Assembly (NCBI GenBank): GCA_900468285.1
Contig: UBTF01000007.1
Span: forward strand, 62,001 to 126,000
DNA length: 64,000 bases
Direction: 5' to 3'
Origin: Hyphomicrobiales bacterium
GTDB taxonomy: Bacteria; Pseudomonadota; Alphaproteobacteria; Rhizobiales; Rhizobiaceae
Shown here: positions 57,143 through 64,000 of the stretch, one piece after another
Layout: each line of letters opens with the position of its first letter
Numbering within the stretch: the first letter of the stretch is position 1
Position numbers and translations under genes: made by a program
Notes under the pieces: model-generated
The model's input: only the letters and a program-made list of their open reading frames with translations
Database searches by the model: none
Told to the model about the DNA's origin: nothing

Positions 57143-58054
57143 ATGAAGCGTTTGATGAAGCTGACCGGCGCCGGGTTGGCACTCGCACTCTATGCGTCCA
57201 TTGCCCAGGCCCAGGTCGTCGTATCCTCCAAGATCGATACGGAGGGCAGCGTCCTCGGCAGCATCATCCTGACAGTCCTGATGAAGAACGACATCGAGAC
57301 GACGGACCGGATCCAGCTGGGCGCCACACCGGTTGTCCGCAAAGCGATCACCGCAGGCGAAATCGACATCTACCCGGAATATACCGGCAACGCCGCCTTC
57401 TTTTTCGAAAAGGCCGACGACCCGCTCTGGAAGGACGCGGCAAAGGCCTATGAGGAGGCCAAGACCCTCGACTATGACGCCAACAAGATCGTCTGGTTGA
57501 CACCGTCTCCGGCCAACAACACCTGGGGCATCGCGATCCGCAAGGATGTTGCCGAGAAAAACAATCTGAAAACGCTCAGCGATCTGGGTAAATATGTCTC
57601 TGGCGGCGGCTCGCTTGTGCTTGCAGCGTCATCGGAATTCGTCAACTCCGCAGCCGCCCTGCCAGCCTTTCAGAAAACCTATGGCTTTACGCTGAAATCC
57701 GATCAGCTGATCACGCTCTCCGGCGGCGATACGGCCGCAACGATTGCAGCGGCGGCAAACCAGACCAACAATGCCAATGCGGCCATGGTCTATGGTACAG
57801 ATGGTGGCATTGCCCCTTCGGGTCTCGTCGTTCTCGAAGACGACAAGAATGTTCAGCCGGTCTATCAACCGGCACCGATCATTCGCGAAGAAGTGCTGAA
57901 GAAGCATCCCAACATCGAGCAATTGCTGAAGCCCGTCTTCGAAAAGCTGGATCTCGCGACGCTGCAAGAGCTTAACGGGCGTGTGCAGGTTGGGGGAGAA
58001 CAGGCCAAGACCGTGGCACTCGACTTCCTGACGAAAAACGGCCTCGTCCAGTAG
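57143..58054 (+). CDS. Osmoprotectant (glycine betaine/choline-type) ABC substrate-binding protein
   Basis: 303 residues from the ATG at 57143 with GGAGAG upstream and a signal peptide (MKRLMKLTGAGLALALYASIAQA). The OpuAC/OsmF fold shows SSKIDTEGSVLGSIILTVL at the N-terminus and YPEYTGNAAFFF near residue 77. It is the first gene of a four-gene import operon. The exact substrate is unknown; YehZ/OsmF-like proteins often bind betaines weakly. Confidence 0.92.
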   Translation: MKRLMKLTGAGLALALYASIAQAQVVVSSKIDTEGSVLGSIILTVLMKNDIETTDRIQLGATPVVRKAITAGEIDIYPEYTGNAAFFFEKADDPLWKDAAKAYEEAKTLDYDANKIVWLTPSPANNTWGIAIRKDVAEKNNLKTLSDLGKYVSGGGSLVLAASSEFVNSAAALPAFQKTYGFTLKSDQLITLSGGDTAATIAAAANQTNNANAAMVYGTDGGIAPSGLVVLEDDKNVQPVYQPAPIIREEVLKKHPNIEQLLKPVFEKLDLATLQELNGRVQVGGEQAKTVALDFLTKNGLVQ

Positions 58055-58059
58055 GGTCG

Positions 58060-59253
58060 GTGGTGCAGCGCTTAGCGGGCAGCACGAAAGCCATCCCATT
58101 CCAGCCCGACAAGGTCGGGCTGCTCATCGCCGCGCTGATCAGTTACGCGGCGCTGACCCTGCCCTTTGCGACCTTGCGGGCAAACCGCATCGTCCAGGGC
58201 GAAAGCATTTCCCTCGTTAACGCCATGCCCAGTCTGGCCGTCACCTGCCTTTCCGTGGTGCTGGCAGCCTGCGTTGCCATCGCGTTTTTCCGAACGGCTG
58301 CGCGGCTGCGTCTGCTGGGAGCGTTGGTCGGCCTGTCGACACTCGCCTATCTGATCGGTCTTGCAGCAGCGCATTTGACCCCTGATGGGAACAGCTACGC
58401 CCGCGTCTCGCCTGCAAGCGGATTCTGGTTGCTGCTCGCCGGCCTGATCGTGATGGCGACCGACGCTATCGCCCGATTGAAACCGAAACCGGCAACGCGC
58501 GTCATTCTCCTCGTTCTGGTGCTCCTTGTCACCGGTATCGTTCTTGCGTCGGGGCGGTGGGATGATCTTTCCATCATCAAGGAATATGGCAGCCGTCGCG
58601 ATATCTTCTGGACGGAAGCGATAAGGCACCTTCAGCTTGCCTTTGGGTCACTGCTTGCGGCGGTCGCTGTCGGTCTGCCCCTGGGCGTCCTGTGTTACAA
58701 GATCAATCGGCTCCGGGCTTTCGTGCTCAACAGCCTCAACATCGTCCAGACCATTCCCTCTATTGCCCTGTTTGGCCTGCTGATCGCGCCTCTTGGCTGG
58801 ATGGCTGCCAACATTCCCGGCGCATCCGAGATCGGCATTCGCGGTATCGGGATGGCACCGGCATTCGTCGCGCTTTTCCTTTATTCGCTGCTGCCCATCG
58901 TATCGAACACGGTCGTTGGGCTGGACGGCGTGTCCGGCTCGGTCAGGGAAGCCGCCCGCGGGCTTGGCATGACCGCAGCGCAAAGGCTCCTGAAGATCGA
59001 TTTTCCGTTGGCGCTGCCCATCATCTTGACCGGCATTCGTATCGTGCTTGTCCAGAATATCGGCCTCGCAACCATTGCCGCCCTCATAGGCGGCGGCGGC
59101 TTTGGTGTGTTTGTCTTTCAGGGCATCGGGCAGACGGCGATGGATCTAGTGCTCCTGGGCACCCTTCCCACGGTTATCCTCGGCTTTACAGCTGCGATCC
59201 TGCTGGACGCGCTCATCGACAGCCTATTCCTGAAAAGGGGACGCAGCACATGA
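58060..59253 (+). CDS. Osmoprotectant ABC permease with N-terminal extension
   Basis: A 397-residue permease beginning at GTG 58060 (or 58063). The C-terminal 200 residues form the transport domain, with the EAA loop VREAARGLGMTAAQRLLKIDFPLALP. The first 180 residues add about four membrane segments, as in YehY-type permeases. It overlaps the ATPase gene as ATGA. Confidence 0.9.
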   Translation: MVQRLAGSTKAIPFQPDKVGLLIAALISYAALTLPFATLRANRIVQGESISLVNAMPSLAVTCLSVVLAACVAIAFFRTAARLRLLGALVGLSTLAYLIGLAAAHLTPDGNSYARVSPASGFWLLLAGLIVMATDAIARLKPKPATRVILLVLVLLVTGIVLASGRWDDLSIIKEYGSRRDIFWTEAIRHLQLAFGSLLAAVAVGLPLGVLCYKINRLRAFVLNSLNIVQTIPSIALFGLLIAPLGWMAANIPGASEIGIRGIGMAPAFVALFLYSLLPIVSNTVVGLDGVSGSVREAARGLGMTAAQRLLKIDFPLALPIILTGIRIVLVQNIGLATIAALIGGGGFGVFVFQGIGQTAMDLVLLGTLPTVILGFTAAILLDALIDSLFLKRGRST

Positions 59254-60188
59254 TCGAGGTCGAAAATCTCGTCAAGGACTATAACGGCAACAGGGTCGTC
59301 GACAATGTATCGCTGACGATGGAAGCGCGCAGCATCACCGTTATCGTCGGCACATCGGGATCGGGCAAAACCACGCTTCTGCGCATGATCAACCGTCTGG
59401 TCGAACCAACCTCCGGGACGATCCGCATCGACGGGCAGAATATCCTCGAAATGCAGGGCTACAAGCTTCGGCGCAGCATTGGTTACGCGATCCAGGGTCA
59501 CGGGCTCTTCCCGCATCGAACCGTCGCCCAGAACATCGCAACCGTGCCGGAGCTTGTCGGATGGGATGCGCAGCGCGTCCAGTCGAAGGTTTCCGCCCTG
59601 CTCGAGCTTTTCCAGCTCGATCCGTCCCTTTACGCCAATCGTTTCCCGGGCGAACTTTCCGGCGGCCAGCAGCAGCGCGTTGGCGTCGCAAGAGCGCTCG
59701 CCGCAGAGCCCAATATTCTCCTGATGGATGAGCCATTCGGTGCGCTCGACCCCATCATTCGCGCAAAGGCGCAGGACGATCTTCTTGCCATTCAACGAAA
59801 GCTCGGTGTTACCATCGTGCTGGTCACGCACGACATGGATGAAGCCTTCCACCTTGCGGATCGCATTGCCGTCATGGACCAGGGCAGGATTGTCCAATAT
59901 GGCAAGCCTGCCGAACTGGTGCTGAAACCGGCATCGGATTTCGTCCGAACCATGATCGGCGAGCGGGAAAGACCCTTGCGCCTCCTGTCGGTCGGCACCG
60001 TTGCAGACATTGTGGAAACCGGCGATGCCGAGGGCGAGCCCCTGCAAACGACGATGAGCCAACGCGATGCCCTCTCGGCGATGTTGTGGACCGGCAGGGA
60101 GACACTTCCCGTCATCCGGCCCGACGGTCAAAAGGCCGGGCTGATACGGCGCGACACCTTGCTGAGCAGGGCGGCGGGACAGGTATGA
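59250..60188 (+). CDS. Osmoprotectant ABC transporter ATPase
   Basis: A 312-residue ATPase from the ATG at 59250. Walker A (GTSGSGKTT) near residues 34-42, signature LSGGQQQR and Walker B ILLMDEPFGALDP are complete. A short C-terminal region (DALSAMLWTGRETLPVIRPDGQKAGLIRRD) resembles a single, reduced CBS unit; OpuA-type ATPases use CBS pairs to sense ionic strength. It overlaps both neighbours. Confidence 0.94.
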   Translation: MIEVENLVKDYNGNRVVDNVSLTMEARSITVIVGTSGSGKTTLLRMINRLVEPTSGTIRIDGQNILEMQGYKLRRSIGYAIQGHGLFPHRTVAQNIATVPELVGWDAQRVQSKVSALLELFQLDPSLYANRFPGELSGGQQQRVGVARALAAEPNILLMDEPFGALDPIIRAKAQDDLLAIQRKLGVTIVLVTHDMDEAFHLADRIAVMDQGRIVQYGKPAELVLKPASDFVRTMIGERERPLRLLSVGTVADIVETGDAEGEPLQTTMSQRDALSAMLWTGRETLPVIRPDGQKAGLIRRDTLLSRAAGQV

Positions 60189-60925
60189 AGAGCCCGATAG
60201 CGCCCATTCTGCTGACGGCACTTTGTGCAGCCCTCGTCGCCTTCATCGGTTTTCCCGAACTGTTCGAGCCGCTCTTCAAACCGCTGGTCCAGACCAATGC
60301 ACCCGCAATCTACACGCAGGCCAGCCTGCTGGCGCTGACGCTGTCGCATCTGTCGATTGTCGCCATGGCGACCGGCGCCGCAATCCTGATTGCCGGGAGC
60401 CTGGCAATCCTCGTGACCAGACCCTTTGGCTCGGAGTTCCTGCCCCTCTCACGCAGCATTGTGAATATCGGCCAGACGTTCCCACCTGTCGCCGTGCTTG
60501 CACTTGCCGTCCCGATCATCGGCTTTGGCCAGAAACCGACGCTGATTGCGCTGTTTTTATATGCTCTGCTGCCCATTTTCGAAAATACCGTCACGGGCCT
60601 CACGACCATTCCATCGCCTGTGAGCGAGGCAGCGCGTGGCGCCGGAATGACCGGGCTGCAGAGACTTTGGCGAATAGAGCTTCCGCTCGCCTTGCCGTCC
60701 ATTCTGGCGGGTATCAGGCTATCGGCCGTCATCAGCCTTTCGACAGCCACCATCGGTTCAACGGTTGCGGCCCGCACACTTGGCGAAGTCATCATTGCAG
60801 GGCTCCAGTCCAACAATCTCGCCTTCATTCTGCAGGGAGGGCTAATCGTGGCGGGGCTGGCGGTTCTTATCCATAGCGCCCTATCGATGCTGGAGGCGAA
60901 GGCAGCCCGTCGGGTCGCCCTGTAA
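60185..60925 (+). CDS. Osmoprotectant ABC permease (second)
   Basis: 246 residues from the ATG at 60185, which overlaps the ATPase stop. About six membrane segments and the EAA loop VSEAARGAGMTGLQRLWRIELPLALPSILAG match OpuCB/YehW-type permeases. It is the fourth gene of the importer and completes the two-permease layout. Confidence 0.93.
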   Translation: MKSPIAPILLTALCAALVAFIGFPELFEPLFKPLVQTNAPAIYTQASLLALTLSHLSIVAMATGAAILIAGSLAILVTRPFGSEFLPLSRSIVNIGQTFPPVAVLALAVPIIGFGQKPTLIALFLYALLPIFENTVTGLTTIPSPVSEAARGAGMTGLQRLWRIELPLALPSILAGIRLSAVISLSTATIGSTVAARTLGEVIIAGLQSNNLAFILQGGLIVAGLAVLIHSALSMLEAKAARRVAL

Positions 60926-61009
60926 GTTGAACAACTGGGCAAAACCATTTCCGATCATGACGCTGATACGCTATGCAACGGAAGATGATCCGGGAATGTG
61001 GAGTTTTTC

Positions 61010-61513
61010 GTGAAAAAAGCAATTATCGTCATGGGTGTGAGCGGCTGTGGCAAGTCGACCGTCGGGGAAGAACTCGCAGGCAGACTTGGCATCCCTTTCA
61101 TGGAGGGGGACAAGCTGCACCCAGCCGCCAATGTTGCGAAAATGGCCGCAGGCACGCCGCTTGACGATGACGACCGCTGGCCGTGGCTCGATCTCGTTGG
61201 CGCAGAACTGCGCAAGGGTTACGAGGCAGGCGGCATTGTCGTCTCGTGCTCTGCACTGAAGAAGATCTACCGTGATCGGCTGCGCCAGGCCTGCGGCGGA
61301 CCACTGGCATTTGTCTATCTTGAAGGTAGCGAAGCGCTTCTGACCGAGCGCATGGGCGCGCGCACCGGACACTTCATGCCTCTGTCCCTGCTGAAGACCC
61401 AGTTGGCCACGCTCGAAGCGCCATCCGGGGAGGACGGCGTTGTGACCGTCAACATCGATGCGACGCCTCAAGCCATCGTCGACAATGCCTTCAAGGGGCT
61501 GTCGGCGCTCTGA
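61010..61513 (+). CDS. gntK: Gluconokinase
   Basis: About 167 residues from the GTG at 61010 with GGAG 7 bases upstream; a GTG at 60998 is possible. Walker A GVSGCGKST is at residues 8-16, followed by FMEGDKLHP and DDDRWPWL, the gluconokinase marks. The enzyme phosphorylates gluconate to 6-phosphogluconate. It is separated from the ABC genes by 84 bases and may have its own promoter. Confidence 0.94.
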   Translation: MKKAIIVMGVSGCGKSTVGEELAGRLGIPFMEGDKLHPAANVAKMAAGTPLDDDDRWPWLDLVGAELRKGYEAGGIVVSCSALKKIYRDRLRQACGGPLAFVYLEGSEALLTERMGARTGHFMPLSLLKTQLATLEAPSGEDGVVTVNIDATPQAIVDNAFKGLSAL

Positions 61514-61532
61514 ACGCTGAGCGCCGGGCTTG

Positions 61533-62834
61533 TCAGACACCAAGCCTGTCGCGCAGACCATACCACCAGGCGCCCAGCACGGTGAGCGGCACGCGAAATG
61601 TCTTGCCGCCCGGGAAGGGGTAGTTGGGCAGTGACGACCAGACGTCGAAACGACCGGCGTGCCCCGCCACTGCCTCGCCCAGTATCTTGCCCAGAAGCTG
61701 GGTGGTCGTAACCCCGTGGCCGCTATCGCCATGGGAGAAGTAGATATTCTCCGACAGTCGTCCAATGTGCGGAACACGCGTCAGCGTCAGCGCGAAATTA
61801 CCGCTCCAGGCAAAATCGATCCTGGTGTTTTTCAGCTGCGGAAATGTCTTGAGCATGTTGGGACGAATGACGCCGGTCAGGTCGGCGGGATCGCTGCCGC
61901 CATATCCGATACCACCGCCATAAAGCAGCCGGTTGTCGGATGTGCGCCGGTAGTAGTCGAGAATGTAATTGGCATCCTCGACGCAATAGTTGGCCGGCAG
62001 AAGATCTTCGATCAATCCCTGGTCCAAGGGCTCCGTTGCCATGACCTGGCTGGAAACCGGCATCATCCGCTCTCCGATTTCCGGCAGCAGACCGCCAAGA
62101 TAGGCGTTACCGCAGACAAGAAGATATTTTGCCTTTACCGAACCACGGTCTGTGCGAACCGTTACCTGCGCGCCTTTTTCGACGGAGACAACCCTCGAAT
62201 TTTCAAAGATGCGACCATTGAGGCTTTCAATGGCGGATGCTTCGCCGAGCACGTAGTTTAGGGGGTGGATATGGCCGCCGAACCGGTCGATCATGCCGCC
62301 CGCATAGCGGTCAGATTTCACATATTTGCCGACCTCGGCTTTTGAAACCATCTCAAGCCCGGAATGGCCGTGCTTTTCCCAGTTGTTCTTGTTGGTTTCC
62401 ATTTCCTTGATCTGTTTCGAGGTGAATGCGGCAAAGAAGCCGCCATCGACCAGATCGCAATCGATCCCGTATTTGCGAACGCGCTGCCGGATGATCTCTC
62501 CGCCCTCCAGCGACATCTCGCCCAGTTGGACCGCTTTTTCCCGCCCGTAACGGCCCGCAATCGTTTCCAGATCGCGGCTGTAACCGTTGACGATCTGGCC
62601 GCCATTTCGCCCCGAAGCGCCGAAACCGATGCGCACGCCTTCAAGAACGATGACGGAAAAGCCCTGCTCTGCCATTTCAAGTGCGGCCGACAGCCCTGTA
62701 AAGCCGGCACCGATGATGCATATGTCGGCGGTCTCCTCGCCTTCCAGCGATGGTCTCACCCTCTTGTCGTTGGCGGAGGCAGCATACCACGAGGAGGTGT
62801 GGCCGGGATTGGGAGAGTTCGTTACCTTGGCCAT
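61533..62834 (-). CDS. FAD-dependent oxidoreductase, PuuB-like (gamma-glutamylputrescine oxidase)
   Basis: 433 residues from the ATG at 62834. The FAD-binding motif ICIIGAGFTGLSAALEMAE and the GFGASGRNGGQ block of the DAO family are present, with a C-terminal SHGDSGHGVTTTQLLGK segment. PuuB-type enzymes oxidise gamma-glutamyl-putrescine. It starts one base after the stop of the glutamine synthetase-like gene, so the two form an operon for polyamine or amine use. Confidence 0.88.
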   Translation of the reverse strand: MAKVTNSPNPGHTSSWYAASANDKRVRPSLEGEETADICIIGAGFTGLSAALEMAEQGFSVIVLEGVRIGFGASGRNGGQIVNGYSRDLETIAGRYGREKAVQLGEMSLEGGEIIRQRVRKYGIDCDLVDGGFFAAFTSKQIKEMETNKNNWEKHGHSGLEMVSKAEVGKYVKSDRYAGGMIDRFGGHIHPLNYVLGEASAIESLNGRIFENSRVVSVEKGAQVTVRTDRGSVKAKYLLVCGNAYLGGLLPEIGERMMPVSSQVMATEPLDQGLIEDLLPANYCVEDANYILDYYRRTSDNRLLYGGGIGYGGSDPADLTGVIRPNMLKTFPQLKNTRIDFAWSGNFALTLTRVPHIGRLSENIYFSHGDSGHGVTTTQLLGKILGEAVAGHAGRFDVWSSLPNYPFPGGKTFRVPLTVLGAWWYGLRDRLGV

Positions 62835-62835
62835 C

Positions 62836-64000
62836 TCACACCGTCCTGATATAGGCGTCATATTCAACATCTGTCACGCGCAAGGCAAACTCGGAAAGCT
62901 CCTGCATCTTGCACGTTGAATATAGCGTACGATATTTTTGCCCGAAGGTCGCGTAGGCGAAGCTGGACCGCGTAAATTGCTGCAAGGCATAATCCCAATT
63001 GGTCGGCAACGGCTCGTGATTGATTGCATGGCTGTCGCCGGAGATCGCACCGCCGGGTTGGCGCTTTTCCTTCATGCCCGCCAGCGCAGCGCTGAGGATC
63101 ATCGCCAGCACGAGATAGGGATTGGCATCCGCACCAGCAACACGGTGTTCGATGCGGGTTGCGGGCCTGCTTGCCGTAATCACACGAACGGCGGCAGACC
63201 GGTTATCCACCCCCCAGGATGCATAGGTCGGCGCATGTTCACTGGGGCGCAGGCGCCGGTAGGAATTGGCATGGGGCGCAAAGACCGCCATGCTTTCCCC
63301 CATGTTTTCCAGCAGTCCGCCAACGGAATGCATCAGCGCCTCGGACGGCCCGTCGTCGCCGACATAGATGTTCCTGCCGTCCCGATCCAGAATGGAGAAA
63401 TGGACGTGCATTCCATTGCCCGCCTGCATACCGTAGGGCTTTGCCATGAAGGTCGCATCGAGATCGTGTCTGCGCGCAACGCCCTTGACGATGCGCTTGA
63501 GGAACACGGCAAAGTCGGCGGCCTGAAGAGCATCCGGCACATGGTTGAGGTTGATTTCGTACTGACCCGGACCGTTTTCGCGAAGGGTCGTATCCGCAGC
63601 CACGTTCTGCGCCCGGCAGGCTGTGGCGATGTCGTGAAAGACCTCTTCGAAATCCTGCAATTCGGAAATCGACAGGACCTGGGTCTGGCCGGTGTGCCAG
63701 CGCCCTTCGCGACTGCGGGGCGGCCGCACCGGGTCCAGCGCCGAGCGTACCGGATCGATCAGATAAAATTCCAGTTCGGTTGCCACGACAGGCGTCAGGC
63801 CACGCTTGGTATATCCATTGAGGACCTGGGCCAGCACGTTGCGCGGGTCGGCATAAAAGCCGTTCCCGTTCGGGTCCTGCATGGCCAGAAGCACCTGCGC
63901 CGTTGGGCGACCAAGCCACGTGACGCGTGACAATGTCCCCGGCACGGGAAAACACAGGCCATCGGGATCGCCGGTACCCTCGGCAAGACCGGCGGCATTG
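62836..64000 (-). CDS. Glutamine synthetase-like protein, PuuA type (5' end outside window)
   Basis: The frame is open to the window edge; about 388 residues are present. GTGDPDGLCFPVPGTLSRVTWL at the edge is typical shortly after the beta-grasp domain. The catalytic domain shows ELEFYLID, NGPGQYEINLNH, GNGMHVHFSI and NRSAAVRVI. The PuuB-like partner suggests gamma-glutamylation of putrescine or another amine instead of glutamine making. Confidence 0.92.
   Translation of the reverse strand, partial: NAAGLAEGTGDPDGLCFPVPGTLSRVTWLGRPTAQVLLAMQDPNGNGFYADPRNVLAQVLNGYTKRGLTPVVATELEFYLIDPVRSALDPVRPPRSREGRWHTGQTQVLSISELQDFEEVFHDIATACRAQNVAADTTLRENGPGQYEINLNHVPDALQAADFAVFLKRIVKGVARRHDLDATFMAKPYGMQAGNGMHVHFSILDRDGRNIYVGDDGPSEALMHSVGGLLENMGESMAVFAPHANSYRRLRPSEHAPTYASWGVDNRSAAVRVITASRPATRIEHRVAGADANPYLVLAMILSAALAGMKEKRQPGGAISGDSHAINHEPLPTNWDYALQQFTRSSFAYATFGQKYRTLYSTCKMQELSEFALRVTDVEYDAYIRTV

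Noticed and set aside
1-64000. CRISPR arrays, insertion sequences or prophage
   Set aside because: No regularly spaced repeats, transposase, integrase or phage structural genes were seen.

Overview
The window is a 64-kb stretch of bacterial chromosome, high in GC and densely coded. Gene content points to an alphaproteobacterium of the Rhizobiaceae, most likely Agrobacterium or Rhizobium. The signs are RirA and Irr iron regulators in the same region, an Irr without an N-terminal heme (CP) motif, a ctp-type Tad pilus cluster, a HutF/HutG histidine pathway and a fabA-fabB-fabI block beside irr. There is no insertion sequence, prophage, CRISPR array or rRNA. One tRNA-Leu(CAG) is present. Most of the window looks like core chromosome.

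Layout. 1-8.5 kb: the end of a chemotaxis receptor, a GH25 lipoprotein, an EamA exporter divergent from a MocR regulator, lepA, an XRE-cupin regulator with a GNAT enzyme, and a SelW-like redox protein. 8.65-19.5 kb: tRNA-Leu, then the complete Tad/Flp pilus machine (pilin, prepilin peptidase, CpaB, secretin, CpaD, CpaE, CpaF, TadB, TadC), flanked by a divergent secretin-N-domain protein and a TadD-like TPR lipoprotein. Two TadE-like pseudopilins sit apart at 47.4-48.6 kb. 19.6-27.1 kb: leucyl aminopeptidase, pncB, an NlpC/P60 enzyme, a MarR regulator, a DUF475/TerC-like membrane protein with a structured leader, and an EamA exporter.

27.2-34.5 kb: a full histidine-utilization cluster, hutF divergent from hutI-H-G-U-D, with a 14-bp HutC-type palindrome between them but no hutC gene. 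34.4-36.9 kb: a LysR regulator divergent from methylmalonate-semialdehyde dehydrogenase. 37.5-40.4 kb: nucleoside salvage, deoB-add-upp. 40.5-45.7 kb: the cytochrome bo3 quinol oxidase operon cyoABCD followed by SURF1. 46-50.6 kb: an MFS transporter, the TadE pair, and a FadR-type regulator with a galactarolactone-isomerase-like hydrolase.

50.6-55.8 kb: unsaturated fatty acid synthesis (fabA-fabB-fabI), irr, a ferric-iron binding protein and rirA, with candidate IRO and Irr boxes between the last two. 55.9-61.5 kb: an AbrB-family membrane protein, a four-gene osmoprotectant ABC importer and gluconokinase. 61.5-64 kb: a PuuB-like oxidase and a PuuA-like glutamine synthetase, cut by the window edge.

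The observations most worth checking are short coupled upstream ORFs before the pilin and DUF475 genes, palindromes overlapping promoters or starts of several regulators, a 24-bp duplication at the fabI stop codon, and an HrgC-like small membrane protein between two hairpins.
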